Of a stretch of DNA of 64,000 bases, positions 9,938 to 19,294 are shown piece by piece. The DNA lies in assembly GCA_963816855.1 (NCBI GenBank), contig CAWFMA010000038.1, positions 1 through 64,000 on the forward strand. The letters are read 5' to 3'. This DNA is from DASTFP01 sp963816855. Lineage in GTDB: Bacteria; Verrucomicrobiota; Verrucomicrobiia; Chthoniobacterales; Terrimicrobiaceae. The notes beneath the pieces were generated by a model. That model did not search any database. It was not told the DNA's origin and saw only the letters and a program-made list of their open reading frames with translations. Every line of letters starts with the position of its first letter. Position 1 is the first letter of the stretch. Made by a program: the position numbers and the translations under genes.

Positions 9938-10891
9938 TTACTTTCTCAGCGCTCCAAAGGTAATCCCGCGCAGGAGATTTTTGCGCAGGAGAATGGTGAA
10001 AAACACGACCGGAATCATGAACAACGTCGCGCCGGCTCCCACGGCGGGCCAATCGAGGCCGCCTTCGCCAATGATCGTGGGAATAAAGGGCGGCGCCGTC
10101 TGCGCGCGGGCGGAGGTCAGGAGGAGGGCAAAGGCGTATTCGTTCCAGGCGAAGATCAGGCAAAAGATCGCGGTGGCGGCGATGCCGGAAAGCATTTGCG
10201 GGAGCACCACCTTCGTGAATGCCTGGAAACGGGTATAGCCATCGATCATCGCGGCCTCTTCGTACTCGCGGGGAATTTCATCGACGAAACCCTTCAGCAG
10301 CCAGACCGCCAGTGAGATGTTCACCGCCGTGTAGAGCAGGATCATCCCGACGTGCGTATCGGATAAACCAAGTTGCCGGTACATGAGGAAAATAGGGATG
10401 GCGACGGCGATCGGCGGCATCATGCGGGTCGAGAGGATGAAGAACATCAAGTCATCCTTCATCGGGACTTTGAATCGCGAAAATGCGTAGGCTGTAAGCG
10501 TGCCCAGGAATATGGAGAGAAAGGTCGATCCAAAGCCGATGATGGCTGAATTCCAGAAGCGTTTCGCGAAACGCGAAGGCCCCGCGATCACCATGCTGTG
10601 TGATCGCACTAGCTTGTCATACCATGTCCGCGCCGGGGGCAGGCTCGCAATATACTCGGATGTCTGACGCGTTCGCGCCGTAAAGAGATTCACGTAGCCT
10701 TCCATCGAAGGCTGGAAAAGGATCTTGGGCGGATACGCAATTGAGTCCTGGGGCGACTTGAAGCTCGTCAGGAAAATCCAGAGCATCGGCACCATGGTGA
10801 TCAGGGCGTATGCGATCACGACAACCGCGGCGAACCGCTTGACGACGCGGCTCGGCTCGATGACGGACAGGTTGGGAGGTGGCTTCCTCAC
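9938..10891 (-). CDS. Carbohydrate ABC transporter permease (MalG type)
   Basis: About 317 residues with six membrane spans and the cytoplasmic EAA loop (EYEEAAMIDGYTRFQAFTKV). I place the start at the GTG of VRKPPPNLSV, which overlaps the TGA of the upstream permease (GTGA), a translational-coupling arrangement; an open frame upstream of it is just overlap with that gene. It pairs with the MalF-type gene at 10888. Confidence 0.92.
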   Translation of the reverse strand: MRKPPPNLSVIEPSRVVKRFAAVVVIAYALITMVPMLWIFLTSFKSPQDSIAYPPKILFQPSMEGYVNLFTARTRQTSEYIASLPPARTWYDKLVRSHSMVIAGPSRFAKRFWNSAIIGFGSTFLSIFLGTLTAYAFSRFKVPMKDDLMFFILSTRMMPPIAVAIPIFLMYRQLGLSDTHVGMILLYTAVNISLAVWLLKGFVDEIPREYEEAAMIDGYTRFQAFTKVVLPQMLSGIAATAIFCLIFAWNEYAFALLLTSARAQTAPPFIPTIIGEGGLDWPAVGAGATLFMIPVVFFTILLRKNLLRGITFGALRK

Positions 10892-11859
10892 CTTTGCTTC
10901 ACCCTGTTGAGAAATTTCACGTAGATATTGGCGATCCCGAACACGGTGACGAAGAGTATCACCGCGAAGGCCGATGAATAACCGGTCCGCCATTTTTCAA
11001 ATGCTTCGCGCTTGAGATTGATCGACGCCAGCTCGGTGACCGATCCCGGCCCGCCGGACGTAAGATTTACCACGAGGTCGAACATCTTGAAGTTTTCGAT
11101 TCCGCGGAAAAGCACGGCGAGCATCAGAAACGGTGCAACCATCGGCAAGGTGATGGACCAGAAAGTCCGCCATGCCGAAGCGCGATCAACCTCGGCCGCT
11201 TCGTAGATGTAATCGGGAATGGATCGCAGGCCGGCCAGGCAGATCAGCATCACATATGGAGTCCACATCCAGGTATCCACAATGATGATCGCCCAAGGCG
11301 CCAGCTTCACCTCGCCGATCATCTGGAAGGAGGACGGATCAGCCCCGGTGATGAATGAGACGACATAATTGAAAAGCCCAATTTGCGGCTGAAAGAGAAA
11401 CTTCCAGAAGTTTCCTACCACCGCCGGCGAGAGCATCATCGGAAGGAGGATCATCGTCGTCCAGAAGGAGTGCCCGCGGAACTTGCGGTTGACCAGCCAC
11501 GCCAGCGAAAATCCCAGCAGCACTTGCAGCAGGATCGTCCAGAAAAGAAAGTGCGCGGTGATCTGCAGGGCGCTCCAAATCTCCTCGTCGTGCAGAATAT
11601 TGATGTAATTAAGGATTCCGACATTTTGAATTCCCTGGACCGCCCGGTTCGCCTTGAAGTTGGTGAAGGAGAGCTGAATCGACCAAATGAGCGGAAATAT
11701 ATTGATGACCAGCAGTAGAAGAATGGTCGGAGCAATGAAGAGCCACGCGATCATCCGGTCGGATAGACCGTGGGACCGCTGCCTGCCCGCACCACCCCTC
11801 GGTCCTGCTGGATGCCCGTCTTCCGGAGCAGAAGAAAAGTCAATGGTGGGCGCTGGCAT
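10888..11859 (-). CDS. Carbohydrate ABC transporter permease (MalF type)
   Basis: 323 residues, six membrane spans, EAA-type loop IYEAAEVDRASAWRTFWSI. A Pro/Gly-rich N-terminal extension of about 30 residues precedes the first span. It is downstream of the binding-protein gene after a 174-base gap and overlaps the next permease by the stop/start pair. Confidence 0.92.
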   Translation of the reverse strand: MPAPTIDFSSAPEDGHPAGPRGGAGRQRSHGLSDRMIAWLFIAPTILLLLVINIFPLIWSIQLSFTNFKANRAVQGIQNVGILNYINILHDEEIWSALQITAHFLFWTILLQVLLGFSLAWLVNRKFRGHSFWTTMILLPMMLSPAVVGNFWKFLFQPQIGLFNYVVSFITGADPSSFQMIGEVKLAPWAIIIVDTWMWTPYVMLICLAGLRSIPDYIYEAAEVDRASAWRTFWSITLPMVAPFLMLAVLFRGIENFKMFDLVVNLTSGGPGSVTELASINLKREAFEKWRTGYSSAFAVILFVTVFGIANIYVKFLNRVKQR

Positions 11860-12033
11860 TACTCGTTGGCTATGGGAGCCTGGGTTGGTTGGGGAATGCG
11901 TTTGCTGCTGAAGCCGCCAAAGCTCTTCGTGCCGGCTGACCGGTAAGATTTGGACCCCGGACGCGGCGATTTTCTAAATTGCTCCCGCTACCCAAGGTCC
12001 CCGAAAGTCAACCCTTGCCGGCATGGGAAGCGA

Positions 12034-13362
12034 TCAGCGCTTACCCTCTTCTTGGAATACTTTGTTCCAGTCTTCCACCAGCTTGTCCAGAGCCTCTTTG
12101 GCTGTCCCCTTGTCCGCCACAACGTAGTCGTGGACGCGACGCTGCATTGCTGAAAGTAGTTCGGCGTAGGCGGGTTCCTGCCAGAAATCCTTCACTTGGG
12201 ACATGGCGGTGAGAAACTCTCCTGCGAACGGTGCGCTGGCCGAGAACTTGGGGTCGAGAAGAACACCTTTACTGCAGGTGTAGCCGCCGAGCGCCCACCA
12301 CTTCTTCTGCACCTCCGGATCGACAAACCATTTTATGTATTTGAACGCAGCATCCTTATTCTTCGAATAAGACACGACTGAGATGCCTTGTCCCCCTAGC
12401 GTAGAAGCCTTGACCTTCTGCTCGGGATTGACGAAGAAGCCGATCTTGTCTCCTCCCACAACGGGATCCTTGTAAAGTCCCGGGAAGAAGGCAAACCAGT
12501 TCATCATCATCGCCACCTGGCCCGACTTGAACGCGTCCAAGCCCTCTTGCATGTAGGCGTCGGTGTATCCGGGAGGCGTGCATTCTTTGAAAAGCTTCTT
12601 ATAGAACTCCAATGCCTCCACCGCGGCCGGCGAATTCGTGAAACCATCCAGCTGATACGGTTTCTTCGGATCGTCATAATTGACACCCCAGGCATAAAGT
12701 GCCGAGCTCAGCCCCATGGTGATCCCTTCCGAGCCACGCTCGGTGAAAATCGCCGCGCCATAGACTTTCTTGCCGTCAATTTCGCGTCCCTGAAAGAACT
12801 TCGCCACCTCGTAAAGCTCCTGCCACGTCTTTGGCGGGACCAGTTCACGCTTATACTGGGCTTTGAACGCGTCCTTAAGCTCGGGTCTAGAGAACCAATC
12901 CTTCCGATAGGTCCAGCCATTGGCGTCGCCCATTAACGGCACGGCCCAATAGTTCTTGGTCCCCTTCGGCCAGGTCGAGTAGCCCTCGACCGTGGGCTCT
13001 AGGAAGCTGTCCATCGAAATTCCCTCCTTCGTGAGGAAATCATTGAGCTTTACATAATGTCCATTCTCGGCCGAACCGCCAATCCACTGACTGTCGCCGA
13101 TCAGCAGATCCATTTGATCGCTGTGTGAGTTCAGCTCATTGAGCATTCGATCCGCAAAATTGGGCCACGGAACGAATTCAAACCCGACTTCAATGCCGGT
13201 TTTGGCGGTGAAGTCCTTCGACAACTCGACGAGCGCATTCGCTGGATCCCAGGCTGCCCAGCCAACAGTGATTTTCTCCGCCGTGGCTGCAACCGGGAGA
13301 GAACCGGCGAGAGCCATCAACGCAACCGTCAATGACTTTACGATGTTATTGAATCTGGTCAT
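12034..13362 (-). CDS. Extracellular solute-binding protein family 1 (polyol/sugar ABC importer)
   Basis: 442 residues with a clear Sec signal (MTRFNNIVKSLTVALMALAG ending VAATA). The mature part is a family 1 carbohydrate-binding protein with typical SGQVAMMMNWFAFFPGLY and late STLGGQGISVVSYSKNKDAA segments. It leads the transporter genes and is preceded by the dihydroxyacetone kinase gene on the same strand, so the ligand is probably glycerol, dihydroxyacetone or a related polyol. The ligand is inferred from neighbours only. Confidence 0.9.
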   Translation of the reverse strand: MTRFNNIVKSLTVALMALAGSLPVAATAEKITVGWAAWDPANALVELSKDFTAKTGIEVGFEFVPWPNFADRMLNELNSHSDQMDLLIGDSQWIGGSAENGHYVKLNDFLTKEGISMDSFLEPTVEGYSTWPKGTKNYWAVPLMGDANGWTYRKDWFSRPELKDAFKAQYKRELVPPKTWQELYEVAKFFQGREIDGKKVYGAAIFTERGSEGITMGLSSALYAWGVNYDDPKKPYQLDGFTNSPAAVEALEFYKKLFKECTPPGYTDAYMQEGLDAFKSGQVAMMMNWFAFFPGLYKDPVVGGDKIGFFVNPEQKVKASTLGGQGISVVSYSKNKDAAFKYIKWFVDPEVQKKWWALGGYTCSKGVLLDPKFSASAPFAGEFLTAMSQVKDFWQEPAYAELLSAMQRRVHDYVVADKGTAKEALDKLVEDWNKVFQEEGKR

Positions 13363-13578
13363 ATAAGTTCATGTGATAATGACATGGCTGTGGGGGAAAC
13401 CGCCGAACCCTTCGAGATTTTTCGCCGTTCACCCAAACCGACTATCTGAGAAGCCCAAAAATTGCGAGCGTTTTTCTTACCTGTGCTTAGGGCGCCGGCA
13501 TATTGTCCCGGAACGAGGGGAAAAGCGATCGACTGCAGGATGCCGCAGATTCCTGCGCAGCGGGTGATGCGTCGGTGG

Positions 13579-15258
13579 TTAGTGCACGGCCGCGAGCGCG
13601 GCAAAGACTTCTGCGACGGCCACGGCGCCGGGATCAGGTACATCGGTCAGCGAGCGCGCGCTCAGGTAGGAGGAACGGCCGGCTCCCGCACGATCCATCT
13701 TCGCCGTTGCCTCGGCACCCGCACGCGCCATTTCCGCCGCGCGGGGGAGCCCCTCGCCCGCCAGCAGGGCTTTGTTGGCTGGCACAAGGGCATCGATCAT
13801 GGTGCGATCTCCGACCGCGGCACCGCCATAGGTTTGCAAACTCGCAATCCCACTCTCGAGCGCCTTCGGCCACGCTCCGGTCTGCGCATACGCGCGACCG
13901 ATTGAAGTGAGGAAAATCGAGAGAAGCACACCGCTCGATCCTCCCATGCTTCCAGCCAAAACGTCGCTCATGGCCTGGCATAGGTCCGGTGCATCTGCCA
14001 GGGGAAGATCATCGATGGACTGGAGGATTGCCTTCGCGCCGATTGCGAGTGTGGAACCGGTATCCCCGTCGCCGACCCGGGCGTCCAACTCATTCAGCCG
14101 ATCTTCCAACCCAAGCAAGCACTGCGCGGATCCTACAACCAGCCGACGCATGGCACCATCTTTGGTAGCGGTAAACTCCCTCTGCTTAAGAACAGATGGG
14201 AGCTCGCTAATCCAAAGCGGCGCCACTGGCCTGGCTGGGGTCCACGCCGACGGACTCACTGGCGCAAGGAGGCCAGCCCGTGACACTTCATCCAGCTCAA
14301 GAAGCGAGACGGAAAAACCATTCATATCGAGGGAAGTCATGTACGACCCGGGCCCGATGATGAGATCGATCTGGCGCGCGAGGGAGGAACGCATTACCTC
14401 ACCGGCGAGCAAACTCATCTCGAGAACTGGGACCGAGCCGAGGTTATTGAGGAGGACCGCATATCGCGCCTCCGGATTAGGCAGCCTGCTTTCCAGCCGG
14501 TGGAGAAGCGTCTCCGTCAACTCGCGCGCCGACGCCATGGGGATAAGCTCCACGCCGGGTTCGCCGTGAATACCGAGCCCTAACTCCGCCTGGTCTCCTG
14601 CGAGCCGGAAATCGACTGGATGCCCCGGCACGCTGCAGGTGGAAAGGGAAATCCCAAGCGACCAGGTGCTACGCGCGACCTTTTCCGCCGCCGCCCGGAC
14701 ATCCTCAAGAGAACGCCCCTGTTCAGCAAGATAGCCGGCAATCTTATGGACGAAAAGGGTGCCGGCGATTCCGCGCGGCTGTCTCGTCCCTGGAATGGCG
14801 ACGTCGTCCGACACGATGACCATGGCGACATTCGTGCCGAGGCTCTTCGCGCGCTCGACCGCCAGACCGAAATTCAGTCGATCCCCAGTATAGTTTTTGA
14901 CGATGACCAGACAACCGGGTTCGCCGGTGACGCTTAGAATGCCAGCCAGAATCGCCTCGACCTGGGGCGACGCGAAAATTTCCCCGGAAACCGCGGCGGT
15001 GAGCATTCCGGCGCCAACAAATCCTGCATGCGCAGGTTCGTGCCCGGCCCCGCCGCCGGAGATCACCGCCACCCGGTCGCGCTTCCAATCGCCGCGGAGA
15101 ATGACTTTTATTCGAGGATACCCGTCCAGGCGCACCCGCTCCCCGGGCCCACTGGCGTGGAGCAATCCATCCAACGCATCGGTGACAATGTTTTCGCCCT
15201 TATTGACAAACCGCTTTCCGGAACGTGAGGAGTCGCTGTCAATACGACCTGTCGCCAT
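13579..15258 (-). CDS. Dihydroxyacetone kinase, DhaK-DhaL fusion
   Basis: 559 residues. The N-terminal DhaK half shows ISGGGAGHEPAHAGFVG and the substrate-binding His segment GLGIHGEPG. The C-terminal DhaL half shows the nucleotide-site DGDTGSTLAIG and MGGSSGVLLSIF. The fused form is the ATP-dependent kinase, converting dihydroxyacetone (or glyceraldehyde) to its phosphate in the cytoplasm. It lies upstream of the ABC importer on the same strand, 216 bases from the binding-protein gene, suggesting an uptake-plus-phosphorylation pathway. Confidence 0.92.
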   Translation of the reverse strand: MATGRIDSDSSRSGKRFVNKGENIVTDALDGLLHASGPGERVRLDGYPRIKVILRGDWKRDRVAVISGGGAGHEPAHAGFVGAGMLTAAVSGEIFASPQVEAILAGILSVTGEPGCLVIVKNYTGDRLNFGLAVERAKSLGTNVAMVIVSDDVAIPGTRQPRGIAGTLFVHKIAGYLAEQGRSLEDVRAAAEKVARSTWSLGISLSTCSVPGHPVDFRLAGDQAELGLGIHGEPGVELIPMASARELTETLLHRLESRLPNPEARYAVLLNNLGSVPVLEMSLLAGEVMRSSLARQIDLIIGPGSYMTSLDMNGFSVSLLELDEVSRAGLLAPVSPSAWTPARPVAPLWISELPSVLKQREFTATKDGAMRRLVVGSAQCLLGLEDRLNELDARVGDGDTGSTLAIGAKAILQSIDDLPLADAPDLCQAMSDVLAGSMGGSSGVLLSIFLTSIGRAYAQTGAWPKALESGIASLQTYGGAAVGDRTMIDALVPANKALLAGEGLPRAAEMARAGAEATAKMDRAGAGRSSYLSARSLTDVPDPGAVAVAEVFAALAAVH

Positions 15259-15457
15259 ATGGGTCTAAGATTCGTAGACGGTTCTCTACAAAGGTCAAGC
15301 TCGCGCAAAGTTAAGCACGCGAGACGCGTGCGCTCCCCAGAGTCGACCTCAAAGCCGCCGAACACTTTAGGGCCCTGGAGGTTCGCAGTGCGAGTAGTCC
15401 GTGGTTGCAAAAGAGGCAACCTTTCGTGATTTTCGTCAGAGCCACTCCCCCGTTGCT

Positions 15458-15560
15458 CCATGCCGCCAGGTCTCTGCGGGCTTCCTCGGCATTGCGCCGA
15501 TCATAAAGCCAGCGCAATTCGAGCAAGCAATCGTCGGCAACCTTGCGAGGTAGATAGTCC
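15458..15560 (-). pseudogene. IS256-family (ISRm3-type) transposase fragment
   Basis: A short minus-strand reading DYLPRKVADDCLLELRWLYD followed by RRNAEEARRDLAAW matches the late part of ISRm3-like IS256 transposases. Both ends run into unrelated sequence. It is distinct from the IS256 element at 53632. Only about 34 codons survive. Confidence 0.6.
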
Positions 15561-15584
15561 AGCCCGTTACGTAGAAAATGTCGC

Positions 15585-16700
15585 TTACATCATGTCTTGC
15601 ATGCATTCCTTCGGATCCATGACCCCGAGGTTCTTGACGATCTCGAATCTGCCGCTCTTCGCTTGGGCGATGTACATGTTCATCCGGAGGTGATGTTGGC
15701 CGGGCACCATTTCAGCTGGGCCGCCGGGCCCCTGTGAGATCTTTGCGTGATCCAGTGCTTTGATGACGTCGTCTTGCTTCAGCGAGCTGGCCTCTTTGAC
15801 GGCAGCCTCCCAGAGCCTCAAACCGCGGTACATGCCCGTAGCGGCACTGCCAGCCGTGAACTTGGCGCCGCCCGGATAGAGCTTGTCGTACTGAGTGAGC
15901 AGTTCCCTGCTGAAGGGATCGCTGACGTTCTGGTAGTAGTCGAGGCAGCTGTACAGACCTTCCACTTGTTCGGCCGGGAAAAAGCCCAGGAAGTTCTCCT
16001 CGAAGTACGTGCAGACGAGGTGTCCGCCGCGCTTCGTAAACCCGGACTTGTGAAGCTGCTCGACGAACGGCGCAAGACCGGGAGGAACGATCGTGTTGAA
16101 TACCACCTCCGCGCCCGTTGACATGATCTTGTCGATCGTCGCTCCATAGTCGGTGTGATCGAGCGGAAAGTACTCCTCGCCGACGATTGCGCCGCCAATA
16201 GCGGTGGCCACTTCACGCAGCTTCCGGTTCATCGTGTGCGGCCAGATGTAGTCGGCCGAAGGGCAGTAGATCTTCTTTGCCCCCGTTTTCTGCATCAGCC
16301 ACGGAATCATGGAGTCGACCTGCTGCGCTGGCACAGGGCCCGTGCAGAAGATCAGCGGGTGACATTCCTCTCCCTCGTATTGCTCCGGGTAGATGTAGAG
16401 CTTCCTGCCCTCCACTACGGCAGGGCCCTTGATAGCCTGCCTCGTCGAGCTGTAAATGCCACCGAAGATCACGTCGACTTGATCTTGCTGCACGAGCTTC
16501 CTGGCTTTGGCTTCCGCAACACTATCCGTCGTTGCACTATCCTCGAGGTACAGATCTATCTGCCGCCCCAACAGGCCACCCTTAGAATTGATGTCATTGA
16601 TCACCATTTTCGCCACGTTCGCGTTGGCGATACCCAAAAACGAGAGTGGACCCGTTATGTCGGTGATTACGCCTACCTTGATGGACGTTGTTAATTCAGT
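15585..16700 (-). pseudogene. Amide/urea-type ABC binding protein, 5'-truncated
   Basis: About 365 codons of a periplasmic type 1 amino acid/amide-binding protein (FmdD/UrtA-like): IKVGVITDITGPLSFLGIAN at the mature N-terminus, LLGRQIDLYLEDS, VFGGIYSSTRQAI type segments and a normal C-terminus. There is no signal peptide and no ATG or GTG in the frame between an upstream TAA near 16733 and the homologous start; only a TTG at 16637 inside the domain. No permease or ATPase genes are near. I read it as an orphan whose 5' end was lost to the repeat-bearing DNA at 16741. Confidence 0.8.
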
Positions 16701-16740
16701 CGTGGCTTGTCTCCTCTCACAAACCGGTTACCGGTGAATG

Positions 16741-16900
16741 CCTAACAAGTGATTCTGTCATTTTCGGATATCATGCCAGGCCCAGAGTTATCCGAACGTT
16801 TATCGCAGGGAAGGGGCTTCTGGCACTGATTCGGCGGACAGGATGCCCGGAGGCAAACTCCAACGTCAAGCGTGAGATGGGAGTCTTCGGCGACCGCGGC
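16741..16900 (+). repeat. Dispersed repeat, copy A
   Basis: Starts CTAACAAGTGATTCTGTCAT and continues TTTCGGATATC, then about 130 diverged bases. The same sequence is present inverted at 28716-28872 (roughly three quarters identical, first 30 bases almost identical). It contains a small internal palindrome, TTCGGATA with TATCCGAA further on. It abuts the truncated binding-protein gene, so it looks like the end of a mobile or integrated unit. Confidence 0.7.
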
Positions 16901-16944
16901 GACCCCCTCCAGAAGCCGACCTCCGGGCCCTATCGCCGCTGAGG

Positions 16945-17064
16945 TGGCGACACATCAATCCGTACGGGACATTCACCCTGAAAATGCAAGAGCGTCTGCC
17001 GCTTGAGCAGGCGGCGCAGCTCCCTCGCGCTACTTTGCCGAGATTTGGGGCTTCGCTACCTTAG
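16945..17064 (+). pseudogene. Possible Tn3-like transposase C-terminal scrap
   Basis: An open stretch reads RHINPYGTFTLKMQERLPLE and stops at 17062. The H-I-N-x-x-G-x-[FY]-x-L pattern with a following acidic/Pro/Leu tail resembles the extreme C-terminus of Tn3-family transposases. A frame break just upstream separates it from GPYRR. Only about 40 codons, so this is a tentative reading. Confidence 0.3.
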
Positions 17065-17076
17065 GGCCAACAAGCC

Positions 17077-17213
17077 GAGAGCGTCAAGAAGTCGGGGATC
17101 GAGCCGCCCAAGCCCCGTCTGTAACAGTGAGTGTGCGCTCCCGATGCCGCCTGAGCGATCCGCATGATGTCTTGCGTGGCTGGCTACCCACCCCCGACCT
17201 TTTGACGCTTTCC
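17077..17213. repeat. Intergenic palindromic repeat, copy 1
   Basis: GAGAGCGTCAAGAAGTCGGG (to 17102) is identical to the start of the repeat at 51690, and is answered on the other arm by an inverted, diverged copy at 17191-17213 (reverse complement GGAAAGCGTCAAAAGGTCGG). The pair can fold as a long hairpin around a Gly/Pro-poor spacer. Likely a REP/MITE-like intergenic element. Confidence 0.55.
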
Positions 17214-17372
17214 ACAATTGGATACCTATACCCAACCGGTCCCTGGCTCCCCGCACAACAGTATCTAGGTTCCGTTGCTGTCCTTCGATACTCACAAGGT
17301 ATTCGTAGTTGGAAATCAGAATGATGGAATTGCGCAGCGTGATTCCAAAGAGCGCGTGTGAAAAACGATCGT

Positions 17373-17858
17373 TTACCGCGCAATAGGAAATTGCTCTCGT
17401 GCTATCTGTCTCACGAGCAAGACCGGACAAGGCGCATGATCGAGGACAAATCGTGCAACATGTCCGACTGATTTAGGACCGATTGATGCTTTCCCGCCAT
17501 ATTGAGCGCGAGCGCAAATGAGCACCACGTCGGCTTGCCACTCGGCTGCAACGTTGACAATTTCGTGCCCTGGCCTCCCCTCTCGTTCAATGGTTTCCGC
17601 ATGGGCCAGATAGCACAGTCCGGTATTTAGAATGTCTCGGGCAGAGGACTTTTCCGATTCCAGCATCTCTTGCTCGTGCGGCAGACGTTGGGCGGGTGAT
17701 CGGAAAAAGCGTTCGCGGAGATGGCCCATCTTTGCGCGCGGGCCAATATCGATCACATAGAGTATGCTCAAAGTGAGCGGTTGACTCGCCGAAAGCATTT
17801 TCGTTGCCGTAGCTATTTGTTCGGCATTTGTACCGTCCAAACAACAAAGAACACGCAT
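17373..17858 (-). CDS. Universal stress protein (UspA family)
   Basis: 161 residues, single Usp domain: MRVLCCLDGT at the start, and near the end the nucleotide-binding GPKSVGHVARFVLDHAPCPV followed by LLV. It lies 23 bases after the transporter gene on the same strand, so it is probably co-transcribed with it. The start is the first ATG and fits the family's usual length. Confidence 0.85.
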   Translation of the reverse strand: MRVLCCLDGTNAEQIATATKMLSASQPLTLSILYVIDIGPRAKMGHLRERFFRSPAQRLPHEQEMLESEKSSARDILNTGLCYLAHAETIEREGRPGHEIVNVAAEWQADVVLICARAQYGGKASIGPKSVGHVARFVLDHAPCPVLLVRQIAREQFPIAR

Positions 17859-17881
17859 AAGCTTATTTTACTATTCTCTTA

Positions 17882-19189
17882 CTACAGAAGTAACCAAATG
17901 GTCAATGCTCCAACGAGCAACATCAATGGGGTCACGATTAGGCCGATTTTGAAGTAATCGAGCCCGGAAACCTCAACATTACGCTGACGCAGCATAAGCA
18001 GCCAGAGAACTGTAGCCAACGAGCCAACAGTGGTCAGATTTGGACCCAGGTCGCATCCAAATATCGTCGCAGCAATAAAGCCATGTCGAATAGCGGTTGG
18101 TGCGTGTTCAATGCTGCCCAATGCAGAGTTCATTACGACGGCCATCGGGACATTATTAATCAGGTTGGTTCCTAGTGCTGATCCCGCTGTTCCCACCATC
18201 ACCGCACCAAAGCTCGTGCCTCCCGAAAGCTGCAGAAGCCACTTACCAAATGTGGTTGTGAGCCCAGTATCTTCGATTGCCCGGACCACGATAAACATCC
18301 CGGCAATAAAGCCAAAAATGGACCATGAAATCCGCTTTGCAGTTTCACGCAGCGTGATTCGCCGCCAGGAAAGAGCGCCGATAAGCAGCAGCATAGCTCC
18401 ACCCATCGCAACACACGATAAGTGAAAGTGAATTGCCGAGGCTATGACGTACGCAATAGCGACGAACGCGAGAACAGCGCAGGTATACCTAAAGTAAGGT
18501 TCATGCTTTACGGCTGTCTCCGAAGCGGACAGGCGATTGATGTCGAAGGACCCTTTAAGCTGCTGACGATAGAGTAAAAAGAAGACCCCGATGTTAATAG
18601 CTATGACGACGAGACTTGGTAGAAGCAAGAGACGCAGAAAGGTCCACAGGTCGAGAGGAAACCGCGAAAGGATAATGATATTGATCGGGTTGGAGATAGG
18701 GAGGAGAAAAGAAGCGGTATCGGCAATAAACGTGCAAGCAAACAAATAGGGGAGTACCGGCAACCTAAGATTCGTGACGAGCAGATACACAAGCGGCGTT
18801 AGTATCAGGGCCGTGGCGTCGTTGGAGAGGATCATTGAGATGAGGGTCCCCAGCAAGAAGACATTCAGGAAAAGGCGCGCCGCGCTCCGTCCGGCGAGTC
18901 GCGCTGCCTGCACTGCAAGCCAGTCAAACAAGCCGGCTGCCTCTGCAAGGGTCGATAGGCCCATCATGCCGAGGAAGAAGAGAAACGTATTCCAGTCCCG
19001 AATCAACGTTAAGAAAGCGTCGACGGGGCTGATCAATCCAAGGAGAAGGAGAACCGCGGCTCCGGCCATTGCGATGGTCGCCTCGTTCCAACGAAACGGG
19101 CGCGTCATGATCCCGATTAATGTGGCCAGCCCGATCAAGGAGGTAAGAGCTGTTTTCCAAATGTCTGATACGGGAAAGAATAAGAGCAT
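17882..19189 (-). CDS. ArsB/SLC13-type anion or arsenite transporter
   Basis: 435 residues, about eleven membrane spans. Ion-transporter superfamily features are visible: MILSNDATALILTPLVYLL in the first repeat, FLLPISNPINIIILSRF and NLINNVPMAVVMNSALG in the second. This is the ArsB/NhaD/SLC13 fold; arsenite efflux is a fair guess but no arsR or arsC is nearby, so a dicarboxylate or sodium/proton role is possible. It precedes the Usp gene by 23 bases. Confidence 0.85.
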   Translation of the reverse strand: MLLFFPVSDIWKTALTSLIGLATLIGIMTRPFRWNEATIAMAGAAVLLLLGLISPVDAFLTLIRDWNTFLFFLGMMGLSTLAEAAGLFDWLAVQAARLAGRSAARLFLNVFLLGTLISMILSNDATALILTPLVYLLVTNLRLPVLPYLFACTFIADTASFLLPISNPINIIILSRFPLDLWTFLRLLLLPSLVVIAINIGVFFLLYRQQLKGSFDINRLSASETAVKHEPYFRYTCAVLAFVAIAYVIASAIHFHLSCVAMGGAMLLLIGALSWRRITLRETAKRISWSIFGFIAGMFIVVRAIEDTGLTTTFGKWLLQLSGGTSFGAVMVGTAGSALGTNLINNVPMAVVMNSALGSIEHAPTAIRHGFIAATIFGCDLGPNLTTVGSLATVLWLLMLRQRNVEVSGLDYFKIGLIVTPLMLLVGALTIWLLL

Positions 19190-19294
19190 GTTGGCTCCGC
19201 GTTTGTTTACTATGAATTCAAGGAACTTTCTTTGTCCGCCGCTTGCTATGGCGCTTTTTCAACCTGATCGAAGTATGGTTTCCGTGTGCCGTTT

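Noticed and set aside
9410..10315. 301-codon plus-strand frame
   Set aside because: Antisense to the ABC permease, small membrane protein and ATPase genes; composition is Arg/Gly/Glu-rich noise.
16741..16900. Identification of the repeat as a Tn402/Tn5053-type transposon end because it contains TGTCATTTTC
   Set aside because: Only ten bases agree; the rest of the known ends does not, and no Tni genes are present.
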